From an uncultured Acidobacteriota bacterium (GTDB lineage Bacteria > Acidobacteriota > Terriglobia > Terriglobales > CAINCZ01), in the NCBI GenBank assembly GCA_903847195.1, contig CAINCZ010000073.1:1-32309 (forward strand): a stretch of 32,309 bases of DNA, in the 5' to 3' direction. Under the pieces are notes generated by a model. The model ran no database searches and had not been told where the DNA came from. It saw nothing but the letters and a program-made list of their open reading frames with translations. Each line of letters opens with the position of its first letter. The first letter of the stretch is position 1. Shown here piece after piece: positions 22,749-30,102 of this stretch. A program made the translations under genes and the position numbers.

Positions 22749-24953
22749 ATGCCCGCAGAAGCGCAGCCGGCCCCCACGCCGGCAGTTGAAGAATTGGACA
22801 AGGCAGCCGTCGCCGAGATCAGGGCGCTGATCAGCGGCGTCCGGGCCGAAGGCCGCACCAAGCTCACCGAATACGAAGCCAAGAAGGTCTTTGCCAAGGC
22901 CGGCCTCGCCATCACCCGCGAAGAACTTGCCACCAGCGAAGACGCAGCCGCCGCAGCTGCCGCCCGCATCGGCTTCCCGGTCGTGCTGAAAATCGTCTCG
23001 CCCGAGATTCTCCACAAGACCGACTCCGGTGGTGTGAAGCTCCGGCTGCAGGATGCCGCGGCCGTTCGTCAGGCCTATCGCGAGATCATCGCTGCCGCCA
23101 CCAAGGCGTTCCCCGCAGCCAGGATTCACGGCGTGCTGGTGCAGGAAATGGTTGCCGCCGGCATCGAGACCATCGTCGGCGTCGCGAACCGTCCTCCCTT
23201 TGGACCCGTGATCGCCTTCGGCCTCGGCGGCGTCTTCGTTGAAGTGCTCAAAGACATCACCTTCCGCCTCGCCCCCATCGACAATGCCGGCGCGGCCGAG
23301 ATGCTCACCGACATCAAGGGCGCCCGCATGCTGCAAGGCTATCGCGGACTGCCTGCTGCCAATTGTGAAGCGCTCGCCGGCGCCATCGCGCGGCTCTCGC
23401 AGTTGGCCGTCGCCCTGGCCGACGAGGTCGAAGAAGTAGACGTCAATCCGCTGTTCGCCACCGCGCAGTCGGCCATCGCCATCGACGCGCTGATTACGCT
23501 CAAGGCGCAGCCCACCGTCGCCACCCCGCGTCCCACCGCGTCCGTCGAAGGCATGCGCGCCTGCCTCCAGCCGCGCTCCATCGCCGTCATCGGCGCCTCG
23601 AACGATCCCACCAAGACCGGCCACTTCCTGCTCAAGAACATCCTCGTCAATGGCTTCCCCGGCAAGGTTTATCCCATCAACCCCAACGCCACCGAGGTTC
23701 TCGGCCAGAAGTGCTATCCCAACATCCTGGCCGTGCCGGACGAAATCGACCTCGTCTTTTTCCTGCTGCCGGGCAAATTCATTCCGACGTTGTTTGAAGA
23801 CTGCCGCAAGAAGGGCGTCAAGGCCGCCAGCATCATCTCTGCCGGTTTCGCTGAAGTCGGCGAAGAGGGCAAGAAGCAGCAGGAGGTTCTCTCCAAGCTG
23901 ATTAAAGAAACCGGCGTCCGTTGCCTCGGCCCCAACTCCATCGGCTTCATCAACCTCGACCAGAAGCTCGTGGCCAGCTTCATCGTCTTCGAAAACTGGG
24001 AAGGCGGCTCCATCTCTCTGGCCGGCCAGTCCGGCATCTTCGCCGGCGCCGTCGCCGACCAGTTGATGGCCAAGACCGTGCAGCGTATCGGCATCGGCAA
24101 GAGCGTCATCTTCGGCAACAAGATCGACCTCGACGAAAGCGACTTCCTCGAGTGGGCGTGGCAGGACCCGAAGACCGAGGTCGTCGCCCTCTACCTCGAA
24201 TCGCTCAACGATCCGCGCCGCTTCCTCTCGCTGGCCAACCAGGCCAAGCGCGATGTGCCGATCATCGTCCTCAAGCCCGGACGCACCAGCGCCGGCCAGA
24301 AGGCCTCGGCCTCCCACACCGGATCGCTGGCCGTTGACGACGTGCTCGTCGATCACACCTTCCGGCAGTACGGCGTCACCCGCGCCTACGACCTGGAAGA
24401 GTTCGTTGAGTATATGAAGGCCTTCCAGTATCAGCCGCTGCCCAGGGGCAATCGCGTCGCGGTCGTCACCTTCAGCGGCGCCAACGGCGTGCTCTCTTCC
24501 GACGAACTGGCTGAGAACGGCTTCCAACTCGCCGAGTTCGGACCCGCCAGCCAGGCGCGCATGAAGAAGTTCCTGCCCGAGTGGCAGCCGGTCACCAACC
24601 CGCTCGACCTCTGGGCCGCCCTCGGCGCCGGTAACCGCCTCACCCACGAAGAAGGCATCCTCTCCGCTCTCTCCGATGAAAATGTGGATGCCGTGCTTTG
24701 CGTGCTGCTCGGACTGGCCAACGCCGACTTCGACGGAATTCGCGAGGTCTTCGCCAATGCCCGCCAGCAGTACCCGGACAAGCCGGTCTACGTCGTCATT
24801 CTTGGCGGCGAAGTGAGGGAGCGCTGGCTCAAGCAGATTGATGGCCTCAAGGTGCCGGTCTTCGACACCACGCGCATCGCCATCAAGGCGCTGGCCGCGG
24901 CCCGCGATCACGCCATCAGCCGCGAAATCGTGCGCCCCGACCCGCTGCTTTAG
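22749..24953 (+). CDS. NDP-forming acyl-CoA synthetase, fused beta-alpha
   Basis: A 734-residue single-chain acyl-CoA synthetase of the ADP-forming acetyl-CoA synthetase/succinyl-CoA ligase superfamily. The ATP-grasp (beta) domain comes first, about residues 15-255, with H89 in HKTDSGGV. The CoA-binding and ligase (alpha) domains follow from about residue 268 (IAVIGASND, GQSG, then SHTGSLA with H523). The two histidines match positions known to relay phosphate in this family. It may make a thioester using ATP, or run in reverse to form ATP from an acyl-CoA. The ATG at 22749 has AAGGAG six bases upstream. Beta-before-alpha is the reverse of the commoner alpha-beta fusion. As a late gene in the operon it could recover energy from the end-product thioester. 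Confidence 0.88.
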   Translation: MPAEAQPAPTPAVEELDKAAVAEIRALISGVRAEGRTKLTEYEAKKVFAKAGLAITREELATSEDAAAAAAARIGFPVVLKIVSPEILHKTDSGGVKLRLQDAAAVRQAYREIIAAATKAFPAARIHGVLVQEMVAAGIETIVGVANRPPFGPVIAFGLGGVFVEVLKDITFRLAPIDNAGAAEMLTDIKGARMLQGYRGLPAANCEALAGAIARLSQLAVALADEVEEVDVNPLFATAQSAIAIDALITLKAQPTVATPRPTASVEGMRACLQPRSIAVIGASNDPTKTGHFLLKNILVNGFPGKVYPINPNATEVLGQKCYPNILAVPDEIDLVFFLLPGKFIPTLFEDCRKKGVKAASIISAGFAEVGEEGKKQQEVLSKLIKETGVRCLGPNSIGFINLDQKLVASFIVFENWEGGSISLAGQSGIFAGAVADQLMAKTVQRIGIGKSVIFGNKIDLDESDFLEWAWQDPKTEVVALYLESLNDPRRFLSLANQAKRDVPIIVLKPGRTSAGQKASASHTGSLAVDDVLVDHTFRQYGVTRAYDLEEFVEYMKAFQYQPLPRGNRVAVVTFSGANGVLSSDELAENGFQLAEFGPASQARMKKFLPEWQPVTNPLDLWAALGAGNRLTHEEGILSALSDENVDAVLCVLLGLANADFDGIREVFANARQQYPDKPVYVVILGGEVRERWLKQIDGLKVPVFDTTRIAIKALAAARDHAISREIVRPDPLL

Positions 24954-24980
24954 TCGCGACGCGCATTCACCAAAACAGGC

Positions 24981-25011
24981 GCCCCACTCAAGCCTGGCTC
25001 TTGAGTGGGGC
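24981..25011. repeat. Strong intergenic hairpin after the NDP-forming synthetase
   Basis: GCCCCACTCAAG (24981-24992) and CTTGAGTGGGGC (25000-25011) form a perfect 12-bp stem with a 7-base loop. CTTCTTC follows, so some plus-strand termination is possible. It lies 22 bp before the small Cys/His gene and shares its CCCACTC stem with the hairpin at 22642. Confidence 0.6.
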
Positions 25012-25032
25012 CTTCTTCAGGAAACACAGACC

Positions 25033-25233
25033 ATGGGTGCAAGGTTGACTATACTGAGACCGATCGTTCAGAAAAAAGAGAAACTCCGGGGCTACTGCCT
25101 CGTCTGCAACCGTTATTATTTTTTCCGCAACGGCCTGGACACAAACTCCCTGCAGGTCAACCAGCACCACAAGGGGGTCTGCCAGGAGAACCGGCACGAT
25201 TGTGTCCGGATTAAGACCATCTCACCGAGGTAA
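25033..25233 (+). CDS. Small Cys/His-rich protein, possible zinc ribbon
   Basis: A 66-residue open frame between the NDP-forming synthetase and the amidohydrolase, whose start is 11 bp after its stop. Residues that could bind a metal are C22 and C25 (CLVC), H45 and H46, C50, H55 and C57. The rest is basic. I do not recognise a family. Evidence for a real gene is the clustered Cys/His pattern, the tight spacing to the next gene and the lack of any competing frame. The ribosome-binding site (AGGA eleven bases upstream) is weak. It could be a small accessory protein of one of the enzymes or a nucleic-acid-binding factor. Confidence 0.55.
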   Translation: MGARLTILRPIVQKKEKLRGYCLVCNRYYFFRNGLDTNSLQVNQHHKGVCQENRHDCVRIKTISPR

Positions 25234-25244
25234 CAGGCGCCGCC

Positions 25245-26075
25245 ATGGTCATCGACTTCCATTCCCACCTGGCCTACTACCGGTCCACCACCGAGAGCTA
25301 TCGCGCGCTTCTGCAGGCCGGATGGGGCGACCGCGCGGAGCGGATGATGAACCACTACGCTTCGCCCGAAAACTACCTCAAGCTCATGGATGAGTGCGGC
25401 GTTGATTACACCATCGTGCTGGCCGAGCTGGCCCCCATCACCACCGGCATCTGCACCAACGAAGACGTCGCCGCCTTCTGCGCCCAGAGCCCGCGCCTGC
25501 TGCCCTATGCCAGCATCAATCCCTATACCTCAGCGCAGCCCGCGCAGGAATTGCGCCACCTGGTCGGCGACCTCGGATTCCGCGGTCTCAAGCTCTATCC
25601 CACCTATCAGTACTATTACCCCAACGACCCGATGCTCTACCCGGTTTACGCCGCGGCCCAGGAACTGGGCATCCCGGTCTCGCTGCATCTCGGCTCATCG
25701 GTCTTTGCCGGCTCACGCATCAAATACGGCGACCCGATTTATCTCGACGACGTAGCCGTTGACTTCCCCAACCTCTCGCTGCTCATGTGCCACTGCGGAC
25801 GCCCCTTCTGGTATGAGCAGGCCTTTGGCCTCGCCCGCCTTCACCGCAACCTCTACCTGGAGATTTCCGGGCTGCCGCCGCAGAAGCTGCTCACCTACTT
25901 CCCGGAACTTGAGCGCGTCGCCGACAAGGTGGTCTTCGGCTCCGACTGGCCCGGCATCACCCGCATTGACGCCAATATTGAAGCGATCCGCGCGCTGCCC
26001 TTGAGCCCGGTGACGAAAGACAAAATCCTCGGTGGTAACGCCGCCCGCCTCGTGAACCTGCTCCCGCGCGCCTGA
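25245..26075 (+). CDS. Amidohydrolase (Amidohydro-rel family, ACMSD/resorcylate-decarboxylase-like)
   Basis: A 276-residue TIM-barrel metal enzyme of the amidohydrolase-related family. The N-terminal metal motif HSH has H6 and H8, followed by H148 in VSLHLG, H183 in MCHCGRPFW and D234 in FGSDWPG, the usual ligand and acid/base set. Lys 116 in GLKLYPTYQ is in the usual region but need not be carbamylated. Members include carboxymuconate-semialdehyde and gamma-resorcylate decarboxylases and various hydrolases, so both C-C cleavage and hydrolysis are possible. It is the last gene of the tetR-led operon and is followed by a terminator hairpin. It most likely acts late, on a ring-opened or decarboxylated intermediate. 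Confidence 0.88.
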   Translation: MVIDFHSHLAYYRSTTESYRALLQAGWGDRAERMMNHYASPENYLKLMDECGVDYTIVLAELAPITTGICTNEDVAAFCAQSPRLLPYASINPYTSAQPAQELRHLVGDLGFRGLKLYPTYQYYYPNDPMLYPVYAAAQELGIPVSLHLGSSVFAGSRIKYGDPIYLDDVAVDFPNLSLLMCHCGRPFWYEQAFGLARLHRNLYLEISGLPPQKLLTYFPELERVADKVVFGSDWPGITRIDANIEAIRALPLSPVTKDKILGGNAARLVNLLPRA

Positions 26076-26091
26076 CGAAGCTGGAGCGAAG

Positions 26092-26133
26092 ACAGGCCAC
26101 GTCACGCCGCGTGAGCGTCGTTACGTGGCCTGT
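26092..26133 (+). terminator. Terminator of the tetR-led operon
   Basis: ACAGGCCACGT (26092-26102) pairs with ACGTGGCCTGT (26123-26133), an 11-bp perfect stem whose 20-base loop contains a small CACG/CGTG stem. TTTTCCTCT overlaps and follows the 3' arm. It sits 17 bp after the amidohydrolase stop, between convergent genes. Confidence 0.75.
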
Positions 26134-26164
26134 TTTCCTCTCAACTGCTCGGGCACTCAACCGC

Positions 26165-28090
26165 TCAGGCTTCAAGGCCCGCGACGAAGCCGCTGCGGGT
26201 GGCGTTCATCAACTGGCCGGAGCCAGCCGCGTCGCCGACAACGACAATCTTCTCCGCCGTGCCGGCAAGATTGTCTGCCAAGTCCCTGTTCTTCTTGTAT
26301 CCCAGCGCGATGATCACCGTGTCGCACGGATACAGCGTGGTCGTTCCGTTTTTCTCCAGCAGTACGCCGGTTTCAGCGAACTCGACAATCTTCGTCCCCG
26401 TCAATTGCACCACTCCGTTTTCCGCCAGCAGCCGCAGGAAAGCCAACCGGATGCTATCTTCCTCTTCATCTGCCGCAAGCACGGGCAGCATATCCGCGAC
26501 GGTTACGCGTTTCAGCTGCAGGGACAAGTGTGCCGCGGTCTCCACGCCCACGCTGCCGCCGCCGGCAATGAAGCAGTTGTTGCCGGTCGCCACCTTGCCC
26601 AGCAAAACGTCTTCCGCGGTGAATACATGCGGACGGTCGATGCCCGGAATCTTGGGTAGCAGCGGCGTTGCCCCGGTGGCCACGATCACCAGATCCGCCT
26701 TTGTCGCCTTTACCATCTCCGGTGTTAATTCGGTTTCCAGGTGGATCGTAACGTTCTTGATCTTCTTCAGCTCCGCAATCTGCCAGGCGGTCAATGTCGC
26801 CAACTCTCCCTTGAACGGAGGATAGGCCGCAGACTTGAACTGGCCTCCCAGAAAGTCCCGCTTCTCGTAAAGATGGACGTCGTGGCCTTTCAAACCGGCT
26901 GCCCGCGCGGCTTCCATGCCCGCAGGCCCACCGCCCGCTACCAGCACCTTCTTGGGCTGCGGAACTTTGTCCAGGCAAGTGTTGTATTCAAATCCCAACA
27001 TCGGATTGACCGCGCAGGCTATGGGAGCATCCGCGCGTCCGGCGTTGCCCGTACAGCCCTCCATGCAGCCGATGCAATAACGGATGCTTTCCAGTTCTCC
27101 TCGCCGGGCCTTGTTGGGAAGCTCAGGATCAGCCAGGGACCCACGCCCCATCGCCACAAAATCCGCCTTCCCCATTTCCAGCAGGATGTCCGCCATCTGC
27201 GGATCATTGATCCGATTGACGGTAATAATGGGAATGTCCACCAGCTTCTTGATTTCCTCGGCAAATCCCACAGTCCAGGCGTGCGGAATCACCATCGGCG
27301 AAACGATGCCATGGTTCCCGTATACACCGGTCGAGACGTGCAGCGCGTCAACGCCCCAGGTCGCCAGCGATCGTGCGATCACCCTGGTCTCCGAGATGTC
27401 GCGCCCGCCAGGCCTGACTTCGTCGGCCGATATCCGGAATAGCATCGGAAAGTCAGCGCCTACTTTCGCCCGCACATCTTCGACAATCTCTCTGGGGAAC
27501 CGCATGCGGTTCTGCAGACACCCGCCGTACTCGTCGGTTCTCTTGTTGGAATACGAAGACATGAATTCCGCGATCAGGTATCCGTGGGCGCCGTGGATTT
27601 CCACTCCGTCGAAGCCTGCCTGCTTGACGCGCAGGGCGGTATCGCCGAATTCAGACACAATGGCCTTGATCTCTTCCGTCTTCAACTCCCGCGGCAGGTC
27701 CCGGCACCACGGACACGGAATCGCCGACGGAGCCACCGGCTGCACTCCCGCCTTGACGGCATTGCTCTGGCGGCCGGCATGGTAGATCTGCGCCACGATC
27801 TTGCTTTCGTACTTGTGAACTCGCTCCGTAAGCTGCCGGTGGCTCGCCACGTGTTCATCGTCGTAAAGCCCTCCGATGAAACGGTATCCCTTGGCGTGCT
27901 TATCCACGGCGTAGTCTTCGGTGATGATCAGGCCCCAACCGCCTCTGGCCTTTGCTTCGTGATATGCAATGTAGCGCTCGGTCGCAAATCCATCGGTGGT
28001 GCTGAAGTTGGACACCATGGCCGGAACAACGAACCGGTTCGGCACCTCCATCTTGCCGATTTTCTTGGGCGTGAAAAGCGTCGTAAACAT
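26165..28090 (-). CDS. Old-Yellow-Enzyme/2,4-dienoyl-CoA-reductase-type flavoprotein
   Basis: A 641-residue two-part flavoenzyme of FadH/BaiCD/trimethylamine-dehydrogenase type. The N-terminal FMN barrel has HGAHGYLIAEF around residue 166 and SNKRTDEYGG. A 4Fe-4S cluster is bound by C339, C342, C346 and C359 (CIGCMEGC...AC). An FAD/NAD domain follows with VAGGGPAGMEAA near residue 385 and a second Rossmann motif AGGGSVGVETA. It would reduce an activated C=C bond, often in an enoyl-CoA, using NAD(P)H. The ATG at 28090 has AAAGGAG upstream. It is divergent from the third UbiD gene and converges with the amidohydrolase. It may reduce a ring or ring-cleavage intermediate of the pathway. Confidence 0.92.
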   Translation of the reverse strand: MFTTLFTPKKIGKMEVPNRFVVPAMVSNFSTTDGFATERYIAYHEAKARGGWGLIITEDYAVDKHAKGYRFIGGLYDDEHVASHRQLTERVHKYESKIVAQIYHAGRQSNAVKAGVQPVAPSAIPCPWCRDLPRELKTEEIKAIVSEFGDTALRVKQAGFDGVEIHGAHGYLIAEFMSSYSNKRTDEYGGCLQNRMRFPREIVEDVRAKVGADFPMLFRISADEVRPGGRDISETRVIARSLATWGVDALHVSTGVYGNHGIVSPMVIPHAWTVGFAEEIKKLVDIPIITVNRINDPQMADILLEMGKADFVAMGRGSLADPELPNKARRGELESIRYCIGCMEGCTGNAGRADAPIACAVNPMLGFEYNTCLDKVPQPKKVLVAGGGPAGMEAARAAGLKGHDVHLYEKRDFLGGQFKSAAYPPFKGELATLTAWQIAELKKIKNVTIHLETELTPEMVKATKADLVIVATGATPLLPKIPGIDRPHVFTAEDVLLGKVATGNNCFIAGGGSVGVETAAHLSLQLKRVTVADMLPVLAADEEEDSIRLAFLRLLAENGVVQLTGTKIVEFAETGVLLEKNGTTTLYPCDTVIIALGYKKNRDLADNLAGTAEKIVVVGDAAGSGQLMNATRSGFVAGLEA

Positions 28091-28288
28091 CCGCGTGCTC
28101 CTTTCGATGGTGGAAACCGTTGGCGGGTGGGTCAGGCCGCTCCAATGGAAGCAACTCCCTGCGCTGCCTTCAGAGTGGCGCGATTGTACAACGCGCGGCG
28201 TGGGGAAAAGAAGCTATTTTCGCCGTTCTCGTCACGTTATTCAGCTCCCCACACTCAGTGGTACTCTGCCTTAGGTTAATCGTCTTAA

Positions 28289-28372
28289 TGAGACTTCAGA
28301 GGTCTTCGATGAGACTCGAAGGGTGCGCGTCGTGAGACTTCCAGAGTCTCTGATCAGACTTGCAAAGTACTC
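28289..28372. repeat. Array of four tandem operator-like repeats
   Basis: Four related units begin with TGAGACTT, TGAGACTC, TGAGACTT and TCAGACTT at 28289, 28310, 28333 and 28354, spaced 21, 23 and 21 bp. Units 1, 3 and 4 are imperfect palindromes: AGACTTCAGAGGTCT, GAGACT-N5-AGTCTC and ACTT-GCA-AAGT. A further half-site, GTCTTAATGAGAC, overlaps the first unit. The spacing of about two helical turns upstream of a promoter suggests cooperative binding of an activator, possibly the LysR protein at the right edge. Confidence 0.6.
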
Positions 28373-28395
28373 TCATCCGGAGTGCGGCTTAGCTG

Positions 28396-28425
28396 TTGAC
28401 AAGCCCGACTTTCCCAGAGTATCGT
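28396..28425 (+). promoter_or_regulatory. Promoter for UbiD copy 3 and the MFS transporter
   Basis: A perfect TTGACA at 28396-28401, an 18-base spacer and TATCGT at 28420-28425 (4 of 6). The repeat array ends 24 bp upstream of the -35, a suitable place for an activator. The predicted leader to the UbiD ATG is about 110 bases. Confidence 0.55.
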
Positions 28426-28541
28426 GCGCAGGCAGTTTACAGCACTCAATCATTGGCAAGGCAGCCCTGCCTTCGGTGTGAAGCGCTCTGCGTGTGTGTC
28501 GTGTGTTATGCAAAATTTAGGGATTTGCAGGAGATTTCACG

Positions 28542-30011
28542 ATGGCTACTCCACAGACCTCTACCAGTCGGTTTGATCTTCGCGTGTGGTTGGAACAGGC
28601 CAGAGCTTTGGGCCAGGTGCAGGAAGTTGACGGCGCCGACCTGAAGTTCGAACTGGGCGCAATTGCGGAAATCAATTCCAGGCGCGGCGGGCCGGCATTT
28701 GTGTTCGGCAAGTTCGCCGGGTATCCAGCGGGATACCGCGTCATGACTGGCGCCATGCTGAATCCCGCGACCCTGGCCATGACCCTGGGAATTGAAGGGC
28801 GTCCGAGTAAATTGGAACTCGTTGACCGCGTTTCGCAGTTGTTCAAGACGGTTGACGAAAACGCCAGCAAGTATCCGGTGCAGTTCGTCAGCACCGGTCC
28901 GGTCATGGAGAATGCCATGGTCGGGGATGAAGTCGATCTGACTAAATTCCCGACGCCGATTTTCCACGAACACGATGGCGGCCCATACATCGGAACCGGG
29001 GTCGTACAGTTCAACAAGGACCGCGATAGCGACTGGGTCAACGCCGGCACCTATCGGGTGCAGTTGCTGAACAAGAACACCCTCGGCAATTTTATATCCC
29101 ACCATCATCACGGACACGTGATCCGCCAGAAGTACTGGGACAAGGGCGAGCCCAGTCCCATCGTGATCACCGTAGGGCACCATCCACTTCTGCTGTTGCT
29201 CGGATCGTTTGAGCTTCCCGAGGGAGTGGACGAGTTGAGTTGGATCGGGGCCATCGCCGGCCAGCGCGTGCCGGTGATTCGCGGTCCCGTGACCGGCATT
29301 CCGATCCCCGCGGAGGCGGAGATCGCGATTGAAGGTTTTGTGTACCCCGGCCGCGAGATGATGGAAGGGCCGTTCGGCGAATTTACCGGATACTACGCGG
29401 GCGGGGCCTCGATGCAGCCCTGCGTTGACGTGAAGGCTGTGTACTACCGCAATGACCCCATCCATTTGGGTACGCCGCCGCACCGGCCGCCGCATGATTA
29501 CTCCTATTACGGAAGCGTCATGAAATCGGCGGCGATCAAGGAGTCGCTGCGCAAGGCCGGCGTTCCGGGTGTCAAAGGCGTGTGGGTCGCGGAGGCGAGC
29601 AGCAGTCGCGCCTTCATCATCACCAGCATCAAGCAGCAGTACGACGGCCATGCCATGCAGACAGCGGCGATCGCTGCCTTCTGCCAGGCCGGTGCGGACA
29701 TGGCGCGCTACTCCGTGGTAGTCGATGATGATATCGATCCGACCAATCCCGAAGACCTGATCTGGGCGCTCAGCCTGCGTTCCGACCCTGCCGTGGACAT
29801 CGAGGTCATTCGCCGGTGCGTGACCAATACGCTTGACCCCATCGTCACTCCGGAGATGAAGCAACTGCAGCAGGTCTATAACAGCCGCGCGCTCATCAAC
29901 GCCTGTAAGCCGTTCGACCGGATCCTCAGAGGCAATTATCCGAAGGTTGCGGAAGCGACGCCGGAGTTGATCGCAAAGACCAGAATTAAATGGGCGCACC
30001 TGTTCAAATAG
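28542..30011 (+). CDS. UbiD-family (prenylated-FMN) decarboxylase, copy 3
   Basis: A 489-residue UbiD protein. EGPFGE is at residues 275-280 and the cofactor segment NAGTYR gives Asn 167 and Arg 172, so the catalytic set is complete. Unlike the other two copies it has a His cluster SHHHHGH at about 186-192, close to the expected active-site face, and a PPHRPPHDYSYYG stretch after the motif. These should give it a different substrate range; pyrrole-, furan- or hydroxybenzoate-type acids are possible. The ATG at 28542 follows AGGAGA. It is transcribed away from the OYE-type gene and followed after 91 bp by an MFS transporter of the aromatic acid family, which suggests a carrier plus decarboxylase unit. 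Confidence 0.92.
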   Translation: MATPQTSTSRFDLRVWLEQARALGQVQEVDGADLKFELGAIAEINSRRGGPAFVFGKFAGYPAGYRVMTGAMLNPATLAMTLGIEGRPSKLELVDRVSQLFKTVDENASKYPVQFVSTGPVMENAMVGDEVDLTKFPTPIFHEHDGGPYIGTGVVQFNKDRDSDWVNAGTYRVQLLNKNTLGNFISHHHHGHVIRQKYWDKGEPSPIVITVGHHPLLLLLGSFELPEGVDELSWIGAIAGQRVPVIRGPVTGIPIPAEAEIAIEGFVYPGREMMEGPFGEFTGYYAGGASMQPCVDVKAVYYRNDPIHLGTPPHRPPHDYSYYGSVMKSAAIKESLRKAGVPGVKGVWVAEASSSRAFIITSIKQQYDGHAMQTAAIAAFCQAGADMARYSVVVDDDIDPTNPEDLIWALSLRSDPAVDIEVIRRCVTNTLDPIVTPEMKQLQQVYNSRALINACKPFDRILRGNYPKVAEATPELIAKTRIKWAHLFK

Positions 30012-30051
30012 TCCGGTTGCACCCGAGGGCGCTGTAAAGAGTTTGCAGCTG

Positions 30052-30079
30052 TTGACGCATCGGGGTCTTGCTCGATGAG
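30052..30079 (+). promoter_or_regulatory. Possible weak internal promoter before the second MFS gene
   Basis: TTGACG at 30052-30057 and GATGAG at 30074-30079 with a 16-base spacer. The -35 is embedded in AGCTGTTGAC, the same ten bases that surround the -35 at 28396. The -10 is poor, so this is tentative. Confidence 0.25.
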
Positions 30080-30102
30080 ATCACACTTATTCGGGAGCTG
30101 AT

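Larger units (their letters stand above)
28091..28541. other. Divergent regulatory region between the OYE-type gene and UbiD copy 3
   Basis: A 451-bp gap without a gene. From left to right it holds the OYE ribosome-binding site, a TTGTACAA palindrome at 28184-28191 that includes a TACAAT-like -10 for the minus strand, an array of four TGAGACTT-type repeats (28289-28372), a TTGACA promoter (28396-28425) and a roughly 115-bp leader with AGGAGA before UbiD copy 3. Confidence 0.6.

Noticed and set aside
22116..24911. A 931-codon minus-strand open frame opposite the NDP-forming synthetase
   Set aside because: It is a shadow of the strong plus-strand gene in GC-rich DNA; its translation is rich in Gly, Asp and Glu runs without any domain.
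25059..25070. GACCGATCGTTC, one mismatch from the proposed TetR operator
   Set aside because: It lies inside the small Cys/His gene with no promoter nearby and lacks extended symmetry; probably chance.
28289..28372. The TGAGACTT array as a CRISPR remnant
   Set aside because: Units are only 8 to about 17 bases with no conserved long repeat or spacer length, and no cas gene is near.
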